Positions 22,863 through 32,363 of a stretch of DNA of 39,576 nt are shown in pieces (the stretch's first letter is position 1; every line of letters begins with the position of its first letter). This DNA comes from Hippea sp964442345 (GTDB lineage Bacteria; Campylobacterota_A; Desulfurellia; Desulfurellales; Hippeaceae): NCBI GenBank assembly GCA_964442345.1, contig CAYTZD010000004.1:1-39576 (forward strand). Reading direction: 5' to 3'. The notes beneath the pieces were generated by a model that saw nothing but the letters and a program-made list of their open reading frames with translations, was not told where the DNA came from and ran no database searches. Both the position numbers and the translations under genes were made by a program.

Positions 22863-23276
22863 ATGAGTGTGTTTGACAGTTTGAATATAGCATCGTCTGG
22901 TATGAGTGCACAAAGACTCAGGATGAACATCATATCTGCCAATATAGCAAATGCAGACAGTGTAAAAACAAAAGAAGGTGGACCTTACAAAAGAAGGGAT
23001 GTTCTGTTTGAATCTGTTAATTACGGTAAGTTTGGAGATGTGCTAAAAGAAGTTAAGGTTGCAGATATAGTCAGAGATGATACGCCGCCAAAACTTGTCT
23101 ATGACCCATCGAACCCTTTGGCAAACAAAGACGGATATGTGGCATATCCGAACATAAATCCCGTTGTTGAGATGGTTAATCTAATTGATGCAATGAGAAC
23201 ATATCAGGCAAATGCATCCGTTATAGATTCGGCAAAGCAGATGGTTCAGTCTGCTTTAAGCGTTTTAAGGGCTTGA
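22863..23276 (+). CDS. flgC: Flagellar basal-body rod protein FlgC
   Basis: 137 aa. Typical FlgC: SLNIASSGMSAQRLRMNIISANIANADSVKT at the start, GGPYKRRDV, and NPVVEMVNLIDAMRTYQANASVIDSAKQM at the end. Rod subunit built above FlgB and exported by the flagellar type III system. It follows flgB by 12 bases. Confidence 0.96.
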   Translation: MSVFDSLNIASSGMSAQRLRMNIISANIANADSVKTKEGGPYKRRDVLFESVNYGKFGDVLKEVKVADIVRDDTPPKLVYDPSNPLANKDGYVAYPNINPVVEMVNLIDAMRTYQANASVIDSAKQMVQSALSVLRA

Positions 23277-23309
23277 AAATTTTCTGTTTTTTCTTAAAAT
23301 GGAGTTAGT

Positions 23310-23606
23310 ATGGATATAAAGGATATTACGCTTAAGCCGATAGACAGTCAAGAGATAAAAAAGGACGAATCAAAAAAGGTAGAAGGTGATTCCTTTGCTG
23401 AGATACTCAAGAAGTCGCTTGATGAGGTAAACAAACTCCAAAATAGGGCTGATGAATCCATAAAGGACATAGCTGCAGGTAAAATGGATAATATTCAGGA
23501 TGCCGTAATGGCTATAGAAAAAGCTGACATCTCTTTAAAGCTTCTTACCGAGATCCGCAACAAAGCCATTGAAGCCTATAAAGAAGTAATGCGCATGCAG
23601 GTATAG
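23310..23606 (+). CDS. fliE: Flagellar hook-basal body protein FliE
   Basis: 98 aa. FliE joins the MS ring to the rod. Seen: SFAEILKKSLDEVNKLQNRADESI and the C-terminal DAVMAIEKADISLKLLTEIRNKAIEAYKEVMRMQV pattern of the family. Follows flgC by 33 bases and precedes fliF by 44. Confidence 0.94.
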   Translation: MDIKDITLKPIDSQEIKKDESKKVEGDSFAEILKKSLDEVNKLQNRADESIKDIAAGKMDNIQDAVMAIEKADISLKLLTEIRNKAIEAYKEVMRMQV

Positions 23607-23650
23607 TTTTTAGTTGCCAAAATATCCATTTTTGTTATATTTGATAGGGT

Positions 23651-25312
23651 ATGAACTTTAAATTATTTATTGAGCAGATAAAGAAGTTCTATAATTCCAT
23701 GACAAAACAGCAAAGGATTATTCTTTTTTCGTCGCTTGGTGTTCTCTTGGCTGGCTTGGTGTTTGTGTTTGTTATGTCAAGTCGTGTAAGCTATGCGCCT
23801 TTGTTTACCAATCTGAATGCAAAGGATGCATCGGATATCGTAGCTTACTTAAATCAGCACGGCATTAAGTATAAGCTTGAGAATGGCGGATCCGTTATAG
23901 AAGTGCCAAAGGATATGGTCTATAGTTTGAGATTAGACCTTGTTGCTGCAGGACTTCCCAAACATGGTGTTGTTGGCTTTGAGATATTTGATAAACAGAA
24001 TTTTGGCACAACGCCGTTTGTTGAGAATATAAATTATATTCGAGCCTTACAGGGAGAACTAACCCGAACTATTGAGAATATAGCAGAAGTAAAATCCGCA
24101 CGGGTGAATATAGCAATTCCCAAGCCCACAATATTTACAGAGAGACAACAACCGCCAACGGCAAGTATTGTGCTTGATCTTTACAGGCCATTAAGCAGGG
24201 ATCAGATACTTGCTATACAGAAGCTTGTCGCCGCAGCTGTGCCGGGTTTGTCTTATAAGGATGTAACCATTGTTGATTCTGAAGGCAACCTTCTCTCTAT
24301 CAACTCATCCCAACAGCAACTGCTTACGGCGAATGAGCTTAAATATAAACAGGTTGTAGAGCAGCAGTATGTCCAAAGGATAAAAGGTTTACTTAGGCCT
24401 ATATTGGGTAAAGATAAATTCGTTGTTAGTGTTAATGTTGATCTTGATTTAAGCAGGGTAAAAAAGAAGTCGATAACTTATGATCCAAACAGTGTTGTTG
24501 TTTCTGAACAAAACGAAGAATCGACAACAACGACGCCTGTAAATGGTGGTGTGCCGGGTGTTATATCAAATGTAGGCAACAACACCACATCCAAATCACA
24601 GATGTCAAAAAGTAGCAAGTCAAAGACCATTACCAACTATGATGTTGGAAAGACAGAGACCGTAACGGAAGAGCCTTTAATAAAGATAAAAAGTGTTTCT
24701 GCTTCTGTTGTTGTTGACGGTATATATGAGCCTGTAAAAAACAAGAAAGGGAAGATTACAGGTTATAAGTTTAAACCACTGCCTAAGGATGAATTAGCGG
24801 CAATTCAGCAGGCTGTGATGAGTGCCATAGGATACAACAAAGACAGAGGAGATAAGGTAACTGTAACCTGTATGAAGTTTGCAGCAAAAGGAGGAAGTAT
24901 GAATAACTCCCTACTTAATGGCGGGAATATGGTTATAAATGTTGCATCTTATTATAAATATGCATTGATTGCTTTGCTGATTGCTCTCTTCTACTTCTTC
25001 TTCTTAAGAAAATTTATCAAGAATGTTATAACTGCAAGCATGCCGAAAGCTGAAAAAGAAGAAGAAGGAAAAGAGGCTATAGCCAAAGAAGGTGCTGAAG
25101 CAGAAGAGTTAGAAGAAGAACAGGTCAAAGGTAAGACTATCAAGGAGATTGAAGAAGAGATAGCATCAAAACTTGAAGAGGAAGAAGAGGTTGACGAAGA
25201 GAAGATAAGAAGCAGCGTGATGGAAGAAAAGATTAGAGAAGCAGCACAGCAGAATCCAGAAGAGATTGCAAGTCTCATAAAAACACTTCTTGCATCAAAA
25301 CCGAAGGGATAA
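23651..25312 (+). CDS. fliF: Flagellar MS-ring protein FliF
   Basis: 553 aa. Two transmembrane helices (about 25-43 and 430-450) flank a periplasmic region with the YscJ/FliF ring-building domains (LFTNLNAKDASDIVAYL, AALQ-type segments and EVKSARVNIAIPKPTIF). A Ser/Thr/Asn-rich linker lies near 290-330. The cytosolic tail is very acidic (EEEGKEAIAKEGAEAEELEEEQ and more) and ends IASLIKTLLASKPKG, the segment that should bind FliG. The ring is the base on which the rod and switch are built. Confidence 0.96.
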   Translation: MNFKLFIEQIKKFYNSMTKQQRIILFSSLGVLLAGLVFVFVMSSRVSYAPLFTNLNAKDASDIVAYLNQHGIKYKLENGGSVIEVPKDMVYSLRLDLVAAGLPKHGVVGFEIFDKQNFGTTPFVENINYIRALQGELTRTIENIAEVKSARVNIAIPKPTIFTERQQPPTASIVLDLYRPLSRDQILAIQKLVAAAVPGLSYKDVTIVDSEGNLLSINSSQQQLLTANELKYKQVVEQQYVQRIKGLLRPILGKDKFVVSVNVDLDLSRVKKKSITYDPNSVVVSEQNEESTTTTPVNGGVPGVISNVGNNTTSKSQMSKSSKSKTITNYDVGKTETVTEEPLIKIKSVSASVVVDGIYEPVKNKKGKITGYKFKPLPKDELAAIQQAVMSAIGYNKDRGDKVTVTCMKFAAKGGSMNNSLLNGGNMVINVASYYKYALIALLIALFYFFFLRKFIKNVITASMPKAEKEEEGKEAIAKEGAEAEELEEEQVKGKTIKEIEEEIASKLEEEEEVDEEKIRSSVMEEKIREAAQQNPEEIASLIKTLLASKPKG

Positions 25313-25329
25313 AATGAAGGGGTAGGATT

Positions 25330-26364
25330 ATGGTAGCCCAAAAAAGTGCGGCAGATATAAAAAGCAGTGAAGATTTAACGCCACATCAGAAGGCGGCCAT
25401 CTTAACGATTATTCTTGGCGATGATTTATCTGCAAAGGTTTTATCTCATTTGCCTAAGCAGGATATAGAAGCTATCTCAAAAGAGATAGCCTTTATGAAG
25501 ACGATTGACCCGAAAATAATCCGTGAAGTTGTTGATGAATTTTACAAAATGCTCAAAGCCAAAGAGTTTATGAGTGTTGGTGGCCTTGAATACGCAAAGG
25601 AGATTCTGGTTAAAACATTGGGTCCAGAAGAAGCACAAAGGATTATTGATAAGCTTGTGAAGATGATGGAATCAAGCTATGGGTTTGATTATCTTGAAAA
25701 TATAGACCCAAAACAGCTGGTTAAGTTTATACAAAGCGAGCATCCGCAGACGATTGCCATTATTCTTGCCCACCTTGATCAATCAACGGCGGCTGAAGTT
25801 TTAAGTCTTTTACCTAAAGAGCTTCAAGCCGATGTTACACTTAGAATGGCATCGCTTGAAAATATATCACCAACCGTTATAAAGCATGTCTCTGAGATAT
25901 TGGAGAATAAGCTTGAGAGTGTCAGTGGCTCTAACATTGAGCTTGGTGGTGTTAGGAAGGTTTCAGAGATTATTAACAGGATGGGTAGGGTTGAATCTAA
26001 AGCCTTGATTGATGCGATAGCTGAACACAACCCAGACCTTGCAAGCCAGATAAGAGATATGATGTTCGTATTTGAAGATATTATGAAGCTTAGTGACCAG
26101 GATATTCAAGAATTGCTTAAACATGTGGACAAGAAAGACCTTATCCTGGCATTGAAGGGTGCATCTGATGAGCTCAAAGAGAAATTCTTTAAGAATATGT
26201 CTTCAAGAGCAGCAGAGACACTCAAAGAAGAACTTGAATTCTTGGGTGCTGTTAAGGTTAAGGATGTTGAGCGCGCACAGAAGGTTATTGTTGATGTGGT
26301 AAGAAAACTTGATGAAGAAGGTGTTATCTCCATAGGCGGCGGTGGTGAGGAGGTCGTCGTCTAA
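25330..26364 (+). CDS. fliG: Flagellar motor switch protein FliG
   Basis: 344 aa, normal length. N-terminal, middle (EHPQTIAIILAHLDQSTAAEVLSLLP) and C-terminal (LVLAL-like KDLILALKGASDELKEKFFKNMSSRAAETLKEELEFLG) domains are present. The charged C-terminal helix that contacts MotA is retained. FliG converts ion-driven torque of the stator into rotation and links the MS ring to the C ring. The stop codon shares one base with the fliH start. Confidence 0.96.
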   Translation: MVAQKSAADIKSSEDLTPHQKAAILTIILGDDLSAKVLSHLPKQDIEAISKEIAFMKTIDPKIIREVVDEFYKMLKAKEFMSVGGLEYAKEILVKTLGPEEAQRIIDKLVKMMESSYGFDYLENIDPKQLVKFIQSEHPQTIAIILAHLDQSTAAEVLSLLPKELQADVTLRMASLENISPTVIKHVSEILENKLESVSGSNIELGGVRKVSEIINRMGRVESKALIDAIAEHNPDLASQIRDMMFVFEDIMKLSDQDIQELLKHVDKKDLILALKGASDELKEKFFKNMSSRAAETLKEELEFLGAVKVKDVERAQKVIVDVVRKLDEEGVISIGGGGEEVVV

Positions 26365-27204
26365 TGCCTGTTGAAGTTGAAGAGTTTGTTTTTGAAGATT
26401 TGGATGATGAAGGGTTTGAATCAGAAGAGTTAAAAAAGAGTGATAATGATAGTGAGANNNNNNNNNNNNNNNNNNNNNNNNNNNNNNNNNNNNNNNNNNN
26501 NNNNNNNNNNNNNNNNNNNNNNNNNNNNNNNNNNNNNNNNNNNNNNNNNNNNNNNNNCGCAGGCAGACTCTCAAGGTGTAGAAGAGAATAAACAAGACCA
26601 GAATCAGGCTGTAGTATTCGATAAAGAAGAGATAAAAAAACAGCTTCAAGCTATAATAGAGACAACAAAACAGGAAGCGCTAAAGGAAGCACAATTAATA
26701 AAAGAGCAGGCAAAAAAGGAAGGTTTTGAACTTGGCTATAAGGAAGGATACGAGAAAGGTCTAAAGGATGCTAAAGGTATCTTCGATAAGACAATTGAAG
26801 AGTACACAACCAAGATGCAGCAGGCTATAACAAAGCTTATCAATACGGCAGCAGAGATATCCAAAAGATACGAAGAGCTTGAGAATGCGGCAACGGATAT
26901 GATTCTACAGATTGCAAAAAAGGTGATAGCTACTGAGCTTGTTCAGAATAAGGATGCAATAAATAATATGGTTAAAGAGGCTTTAGGGATTGTTGAATCT
27001 GATAAGATAAAGCTTAAGATGCATCCTGATGATGCCAAGAATGTAAATATTGACGCTCTTGGAAGTAATAAAAGTATAGAGATTGTCGAAGATGATAAAC
27101 TGTCAAAGGGTTCTCTCATTATAGAAGAATCAAACGGCAATGTGATAGATGCAAGCGTGGATACAAAACTTGACCAGATTAAGGCTTCGCTTGTAAATGA
27201 GTAA
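26364..27204 (+). CDS. fliH: Flagellar export apparatus protein FliH (interrupted by gap)
   Basis: The N-terminal 31 residues (acidic, VEEFVFEDLDDEGFESEEL) lie before the N run and a long C-terminal part after it. The second part contains the Gly-spaced helix EQAKKEGFELGYKEGYEKGLKDAK typical of FliH/YscL, then the coiled coil and ITKLINTAAEIS...IAKKVIATELV. FliH regulates the FliI ATPase and carries it to the export gate. The two halves are in different frames across the 100-base placeholder, so the real gap should differ from 100 by a non-multiple of three; I see no other sign of a mutation. Confidence 0.85.
26458..26557. other. Assembly gap of 100 N inside fliH
   Basis: Exactly 100 unresolved bases within the low-complexity acidic N-terminal region of fliH. 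Unlike the other gap its two flanks share no terminal overlap. Flanking reading frames require a true length that is a multiple of three if fliH is intact. Confidence 0.95.
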
Positions 27205-28501
27205 AATATTAAGGATTAAAGAAGCACTTGATAAGTCCAATCTTGTTATAACTTACGGCAGGGTTAAGAAGGTCTCGGGTTTGACGATTAAATCGACGGG
27301 TCCCAAAAATGTTAAGATAGGTGATGTATGCAAGATAGAAACGGATAACGGCTGGATAGATAGCGAAGTTGTTGGATTCGATGAAGATGGCGTTGTGTTG
27401 ATGCCACTTGGCACGCTTGATGGAATTAAGGCATCAAGCCTTGTAAAATCAGAAGGTAAAGGGTTATCCGTCCCTGTAAGTGAAGCATTTTTGGGAAGGG
27501 TCGTTAATGCCTTAGGCAGACCAATAGACGGCAAAGGGCCTATCAGGATAGATAATTTTTATCCTGTCTATCCAAAACCTGTTCCGCCACTTGAAAGGGA
27601 AATAATAAACGAGCCTTTAAGTGTTGGCGTTAAAGCTATAGACGGACTTCTAACCATAGGAAAAGGTCAAAGAGTTGGTATATTCGCAGGTAGCGGTGTT
27701 GGTAAAAGCACGCTTATGGGTATGATAGCAAGGAATAGTTCAGCCGATGTAAATGTGATAGCCTTAATAGGTGAGCGTGGCAGGGAAGTTAGAGAATTTA
27801 TCGAGAAGGATTTAAAAGAAGAAGGTCTAAAAAGAAGCGTGGTTGTTGTTGCAACAAGCGATGAAGCACCACTTCTAAGAAGGGAAGGTGCCTTCGTTGC
27901 CACAGCTATTGCTGAGTTTTTCAAGGATCAGGGTGCCGATGTGATGCTTATGATGGATTCTGCAACGAGATTTGCTATGGCTCAAAGGGAGATAGGTTTA
28001 GCTGTTGGTGAGCCACCCACTACAAAGGGTTATACGCCGAGTGTTTTTACACTTCTGCCAAGATTGATGGAAAGGGCGGGTAATTTTAAGAACGGTTCTA
28101 TTACGGCTATCTATACAGTTCTGGTTGATGGTGATGACTTGATGGAGCCAATAGCCGATGCGTCTCGTTCCATTCTTGATGGGCATATCGTTTTATCCAG
28201 AAAGATAGCAGAGAAAGGCAGGTATCCTGCAATAGATGTTTTGAAAAGCATATCAAGATTAATGAATTCAATAGCCGATGAGAAGCAGAAGCAGTTGGCT
28301 TTAAGGATAAGAAAGGTTTTATCTGTCTATGCAGATGCAGAAGATTTGGTTAATATTGGTGCCTATGTGAAAGGAAGCAATAAGGATATAGATGAAGCAC
28401 TTCAGTATATAGACAGGGTTGAGAATTTTCTTGCTCAAAAGATAGAAGAGAGTTTTTCGTTTAATGAGACTTTAAAGCTAATGGAGTCAATATTTAGCTG
28501 A
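27197..28501 (+). CDS. fliI: Flagellar export ATPase FliI
   Basis: 434 aa. Homologous to F1-ATPase beta; Walker A is AGSGVGKST (164-172) and Walker B lies in ADVMLMMDSATRFAMAQREIGLA. The PLSVGVKAIDGLLTIGKGQRVGIFAG and GEPPTTKGYTPSVFTLLPRLMERAG blocks are diagnostic for FliI/YscN. It powers unfolding and delivery of export substrates. The start overlaps fliH by 8 bp and the stop shares one base with fliJ. Confidence 0.97.
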   Translation: MSKILRIKEALDKSNLVITYGRVKKVSGLTIKSTGPKNVKIGDVCKIETDNGWIDSEVVGFDEDGVVLMPLGTLDGIKASSLVKSEGKGLSVPVSEAFLGRVVNALGRPIDGKGPIRIDNFYPVYPKPVPPLEREIINEPLSVGVKAIDGLLTIGKGQRVGIFAGSGVGKSTLMGMIARNSSADVNVIALIGERGREVREFIEKDLKEEGLKRSVVVVATSDEAPLLRREGAFVATAIAEFFKDQGADVMLMMDSATRFAMAQREIGLAVGEPPTTKGYTPSVFTLLPRLMERAGNFKNGSITAIYTVLVDGDDLMEPIADASRSILDGHIVLSRKIAEKGRYPAIDVLKSISRLMNSIADEKQKQLALRIRKVLSVYADAEDLVNIGAYVKGSNKDIDEALQYIDRVENFLAQKIEESFSFNETLKLMESIFS

Positions 28502-28950
28502 TGTTTGTCTTTAAGTTTGAGAAACTTTTGAAGATAAAGGCAAAATTGCTTGATGAGAAGAGACTTCAGATAGCGAGATTTGATGCAAAAATAAAAGAGA
28601 AGGAATCAGAAAAGAGAAGGCTTGTAAGCGAGAACAACCAACGAAGAGAAAGGATTTTTGAGATTCTAACTTCAGAAAGACCCGATAGCAAGATGATTAT
28701 GTTTTTAAATGAGAATGTGGAAAAGACAGATGTAGCTATAAAGGTGGTTGATTTTGAAATAGAAATGCTTAAGAAAGAAAAAGAGAAGCTAATTAAAGAA
28801 TCTGCTGAACTATTGAAGGAAAAGAAAAAACTTGAGAGATTGAAAGAGAAAAAACTTGAAGAGTTCAAAGAAGAAATCTCAAAGAAGGAGATGAGATTTT
28901 TAGATGAGATTGCATCTGTTAAGACTGCTTCTAAGCTTATTAATGGTTAG
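28501..28950 (+). CDS. fliJ: Flagellar export chaperone FliJ
   Basis: 149 aa, almost wholly coiled coil with high Lys/Glu content. FVFKFEKLLKIKAKLLDEKRLQIARFDAKI matches the FliJ N-terminus; the middle and end are long helices. FliJ is the central stalk of the FliI ring and recycles chaperones. Identification rests on position after fliI plus the coiled-coil pattern. It overlaps the next gene by 47 nt. Confidence 0.85.
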   Translation: MFVFKFEKLLKIKAKLLDEKRLQIARFDAKIKEKESEKRRLVSENNQRRERIFEILTSERPDSKMIMFLNENVEKTDVAIKVVDFEIEMLKKEKEKLIKESAELLKEKKKLERLKEKKLEEFKEEISKKEMRFLDEIASVKTASKLING

Positions 28951-29476
28951 TGTCATTATATACCCTGCTTATTCCAAAAGCCAGAAAAGTTTAACTGCCG
29001 TAGTTGATAAGATAAATGAACTTAAAGCGCTTGAAAGTCTGCTTGATAAGAAGATAGCAAAACTTGAACATCTAAAGAAGCAGTTGGATAGCCAAAAAAA
29101 AGAACTCCAAGCTTTAAGGAAGCAGACCGATGAGTATGTAAAGAAAAAAAAGAAAGAAGCAGATGATTATTATGCCAATATAAAGAAACAGGCTGATGAG
29201 TATATAGCAAAAAAACAGAAAGAGCTTGAATCCTTGCAAAAACAGATAGCAGATGAGAAGATAAAGAAGCTTGCCCAGATTTATGCTGCTGCAAAACCAC
29301 AGGCTGCTGCCGATGAGCTTTCAAACATGGATGAAGATACAGCAGCTAAGATACTTGTGTTTATGAAATCCAGGCAAGCAGGTGCAATAATATCAAAAAT
29401 GCAGCCTAAAAAGGCTGCACGCATCTTTCAGCAATATTTGATGAAGAAGGATCAACTTAAAATCAATAAGCAATAA
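28904..29476 (+). CDS. MotE-like periplasmic protein (MgtE_N-type domain)
   Basis: 190 aa. A signal peptide (RLHLLRLLLSLLMVSVIIYPAYS) is followed by a periplasmic coiled coil (about 30-125, many Lys/Gln/Glu) and a C-terminal MgtE_N-like domain (IYAAAKPQAAADELSNMDEDTAAKILVFMKSRQAGAIISKMQPKKAARIFQQYL, only partly quoted). This arrangement matches MotE, which stabilises the stator protein MotC in the periplasm of alphaproteobacteria, and its homologues at the end of fliJ operons. The ATG at 28904 lies inside fliJ; starting later would lose the charged part of the signal peptide. The 3' end is convergent with the LivK-like gene and overlaps it by 14 bp. Confidence 0.75.
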   Translation: MRLHLLRLLLSLLMVSVIIYPAYSKSQKSLTAVVDKINELKALESLLDKKIAKLEHLKKQLDSQKKELQALRKQTDEYVKKKKKEADDYYANIKKQADEYIAKKQKELESLQKQIADEKIKKLAQIYAAAKPQAAADELSNMDEDTAAKILVFMKSRQAGAIISKMQPKKAARIFQQYLMKKDQLKINKQ

Positions 29477-30599
29477 GTTTCCACGAGCCGTTCTCTATTT
29501 TGACTATACAGAAATCACTTGGATTAAGTCCTGCATGATTATCCTTTGAATATGTAAATACACCTGTTATGCCAACAAAATGTTTTATCTTCTCAAGGCC
29601 ATCCCTTATCTGATCAGGTGTTTGAGCGCCTTCTTTTATAACCTTTACAAGCATCATTAAAGCATCGTAAGCATGACCACCAAAGGTTGATACAGGTCCG
29701 AATTCTTTTTCGTATTCTTCTTTGTAATTTAATAGAACCGCTCTTTGTGGATCTGTTTTTGGAAGCTGCTCTGCTACAAGCAATTTTCCTACAGGCAGTT
29801 TGATGCCTTCTGCTGCTTTGCCTGCAAGCTGGATAAACCTTTTTGATGCAACACCGTGGCTCATGAAAAGCGGTATCTTTATGTTTAACTCCTTTGCATT
29901 CTTTGCAACCGATGCTGGACCTGGATTTGTTCCCCAGCAGACTATGGCTTGAACGCCTTTGGTGTTTTTTATCTTTATTAACTGGCTTGTCATATTTGTG
30001 TCTGTTGCGCCAAATGTCTCATCCCTTAAGATTGTTATGTTATACTTTGATGCGAGTTTTTTTAGCTCTTCCCTTCCGCTTTCTCCAAAGCCTGTCTCTG
30101 CCGTTAAGATAGCTATCTTGTGTATGTTGTGATCTTGCAGATAGCTATATAGTCTCTCGACGGCAAGGCTATCTGATGGTGCCGTTTTGAATACCCACTT
30201 CTTTGTTGGTGTTGTGATTTTATAGCTTGAAGCCATAGATATAAGCGGAATATGAGCCCTTTGAATAAGCGATATAATTGCAAGTGTAGAACCGCTTCTT
30301 GTGGGTCCTATTATTGCAGAAACCTTATCTGAATAGATGAGCTTTCTTGCAAGTATGACGGTTGAAGATGGCTCACCCTTTGTGTCATAAATGATAAGTT
30401 TTATCTTGTTTCCGTTTATTCCGCCGTTTTTGTTGATTTTATCAACAAGCATCTTAAGTGTGTTTTTCTCTGGCTCACCCAAGAATGAAGTTGGTCCTGT
30501 TATTGAAGCTAATGCGCCTATCTTTATTGTTTTTGCCTGAGATGTGAAGTTAAATAGGATAAACAGAACAGCCACAACACCTACTAAAACCTTTTTCAT
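29463..30599 (-). CDS. LivK-type branched-chain amino acid ABC binding protein
   Basis: 378 aa with an N-terminal signal peptide (KKVLVGVVAVLFILFNFTSQA). The mature part is a type I periplasmic-binding fold: IKIGALASITGPTSFLGEPEKN, IIYDTKGEPSSTVILARKLI, AIIGPTRSGSTLAI, and DALMMLVKVIKEG near the end, as in LivK/HAAT receptors. The ligand is unknown (branched-chain, aromatic or related amino acids). No lipobox cysteine is present. The transporter's permease and ATPase genes are not nearby. It is the last gene of the grx-paaK-ACT operon. Confidence 0.9.
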   Translation of the reverse strand: MKKVLVGVVAVLFILFNFTSQAKTIKIGALASITGPTSFLGEPEKNTLKMLVDKINKNGGINGNKIKLIIYDTKGEPSSTVILARKLIYSDKVSAIIGPTRSGSTLAIISLIQRAHIPLISMASSYKITTPTKKWVFKTAPSDSLAVERLYSYLQDHNIHKIAILTAETGFGESGREELKKLASKYNITILRDETFGATDTNMTSQLIKIKNTKGVQAIVCWGTNPGPASVAKNAKELNIKIPLFMSHGVASKRFIQLAGKAAEGIKLPVGKLLVAEQLPKTDPQRAVLLNYKEEYEKEFGPVSTFGGHAYDALMMLVKVIKEGAQTPDQIRDGLEKIKHFVGITGVFTYSKDNHAGLNPSDFCIVKIENGSWKLIAY

Positions 30600-30612
30600 T
30601 TTTTCTCCCCCC

Positions 30613-31047
30613 TTAAATTTCTCTTATCTCTTCTTGAGAAAGCATCTGTATGCCATTTTCTTCTAAGATTTTCTCTGCCTTCTGGGTTTCTGAGAATTTA
30701 AATACCATTACAGCCTTGCCTTCAATTGGTGATGTAAATCCGTACATGTATTCTATGTTGATCTGATTACCTGCAAGAATATTTAATACATTTGCTAAAG
30801 CTCCGGGTTTATCGTCAATCATACAGGCAATTATATGTGTTTCTGCCGTTGTGAATCCGTTATCCTTTAGTATTTTTATCGCCTCGTCTGTGCCTTTTAC
30901 TACAAGTCTCACTATTCCAAAATCGCTTGAATCAGCCAAAGATAAAGCTTTTATATTTATGTTGTGTTTGCCTAAAAGCTCAACAACTTCAAGCAACCTT
31001 CCTGGCCTGTTTTCAACAAATACTGATATCTGTCTTATTCTTTTCAT
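30613..31047 (-). CDS. Tandem ACT-domain protein
   Basis: 144 aa made of two ACT domains (about 4-68 and 70-135; ENRPGRLLEVVELLGKHNINIKALSL and DDKPGALANVLNILAGNQINIEYMYG). ACT domains bind small ligands, often amino acids. This exact type is repeatedly found beside phenylacetate-CoA ligase genes, so it probably senses an aromatic amino acid or its breakdown product; this is inferred from context. It lies 10 bases after paaK. Confidence 0.9.
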   Translation of the reverse strand: MKRIRQISVFVENRPGRLLEVVELLGKHNINIKALSLADSSDFGIVRLVVKGTDEAIKILKDNGFTTAETHIIACMIDDKPGALANVLNILAGNQINIEYMYGFTSPIEGKAVMVFKFSETQKAEKILEENGIQMLSQEEIREI

Positions 31048-31057
31048 TTCTTAACTC

Positions 31058-32359
31058 CTAAATCTTTCTTTTATCTATTACCCTTTTTGCTTTACCTTCG
31101 AATCTCTGAAGACTTTTTGGCTCTACTAAGGTAACCTTTACCGTTATGCCGTAGAGGTCTTTTATGTCTTTTTCTATCCTTTCCTTTAGTTTCTGCAGAT
31201 GTTTGATTTCGTCTGAGAATATCTCTTCGCTAACTTCTACCTTTACTTCGAGTGTATCAAGATTGTCAATTCTGTCAACAATAAGCTGATAGTGCGGTTC
31301 AACGCCTTCAGTTTCCATAAGCAGGGATTCTATCTGGCTTGGGAATATGTTGACGCCTCTTATGATGAGCATGTCGTCTGTTCTGCCTTTGATGCGTTCA
31401 ATTCTTCTATGTGTCCTTCCGCATTTGCATGGTTCTTTGATGATTCTTGTTATGTCCCTTGTTCTGTATCGGATCAATGGTATGGCTTCTTTTAGAATTG
31501 TTGTTATTACAAGTTCTCCTTCTTCACCATCTGGCAGAACTTCTCCTGTTTCTGGGTCTATTATCTCTGGGATAAAGGCATCTTCCCATACATGAAGTCC
31601 ATGTTTTGCTTCTGCACACTCAACGGCAACACCTGGGCCCATTATTTCGCTTAGTCCGTATATGTCGATAGCGTCTATGCCAAGTTTCTCTTCTATTGTG
31701 TTTCTCATCTCTTCGCTCCACGGTTCGGCTCCAAGTATGCCAACTCTTAACTTTATTTCATCCCTGCTGATACCCATCTCTTTTAAGGTCTCAGCAAGGT
31801 ATAGGGTGTAAGATGGTGTTGCTGTTAAAACCGTAGAGCCAAAATCCTTCATTATCATTATCTGTCTTTTTGTGTTGCCGCCAGATATCGGTATTACTGT
31901 CGCACCAAGCCTTTCTCCGCCATAATGTGCACCCAATCCACCTGTAAATAGGCCGTATCCGTAGGCGTTCTGGATAATATCACCTTTGCTTACTCCTGCT
32001 GCAGAAAGCGAGCGAGCCATCAAGTCAGACCAGACTTCTATGTCCCTTTTTGAGTATCCAACAACTGTTGGTTTACCCGTTGTTCCGCTTGATGCATGAA
32101 CCCTTACAACCTGTTCAAGTGGAAGGGTAAACATTCCAAATGGATAGTTGTCCCTTAAATCCTGTTTCGTTGTGAAGGGTAATCTCTTTAGATCGTCAAG
32201 TGTTTTTACATCATCGGGTTTTACGCCTGCTTCGTCAAATTTCCTTTTGTAGAAAGGTACAAGGTTATAAACCCTTTCAACGGTGTGCTGAAGCCTTTTT
32301 AGTTGTAATGCTTCCAATGCTTCCCTTGGTAGGGTTTCCATCTCATCATCGTAAATCAT
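31058..32359 (-). CDS. paaK: Phenylacetate-CoA ligase PaaK
   Basis: 433 aa, adenylate-forming enzyme that activates phenylacetate to phenylacetyl-CoA with ATP. The AMP-binding P-loop is SSGTTGKPTVV (90-100); other blocks are NAYGYGLFTGGLGAHYG, YGLSEIMGPG, the DGEEGELVITT block with RYRTRDI, and the hinge GRTDDMLIIRGVNIFPSQIE. In anaerobes such enzymes often process arylacetates from aromatic amino acid fermentation. An iorAB pair is not in the window. It follows the glutaredoxin-like gene by 4 bases. Confidence 0.94.
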   Translation of the reverse strand: MIYDDEMETLPREALEALQLKRLQHTVERVYNLVPFYKRKFDEAGVKPDDVKTLDDLKRLPFTTKQDLRDNYPFGMFTLPLEQVVRVHASSGTTGKPTVVGYSKRDIEVWSDLMARSLSAAGVSKGDIIQNAYGYGLFTGGLGAHYGGERLGATVIPISGGNTKRQIMIMKDFGSTVLTATPSYTLYLAETLKEMGISRDEIKLRVGILGAEPWSEEMRNTIEEKLGIDAIDIYGLSEIMGPGVAVECAEAKHGLHVWEDAFIPEIIDPETGEVLPDGEEGELVITTILKEAIPLIRYRTRDITRIIKEPCKCGRTHRRIERIKGRTDDMLIIRGVNIFPSQIESLLMETEGVEPHYQLIVDRIDNLDTLEVKVEVSEEIFSDEIKHLQKLKERIEKDIKDLYGITVKVTLVEPKSLQRFEGKAKRVIDKRKI

Positions 32360-32363
32360 AGTA

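Noticed and set aside
26203..26649. Minus-strand open frame crossing the second gap
   Set aside because: It depends on reading through placeholder N bases and lies antisense to fliG and fliH.
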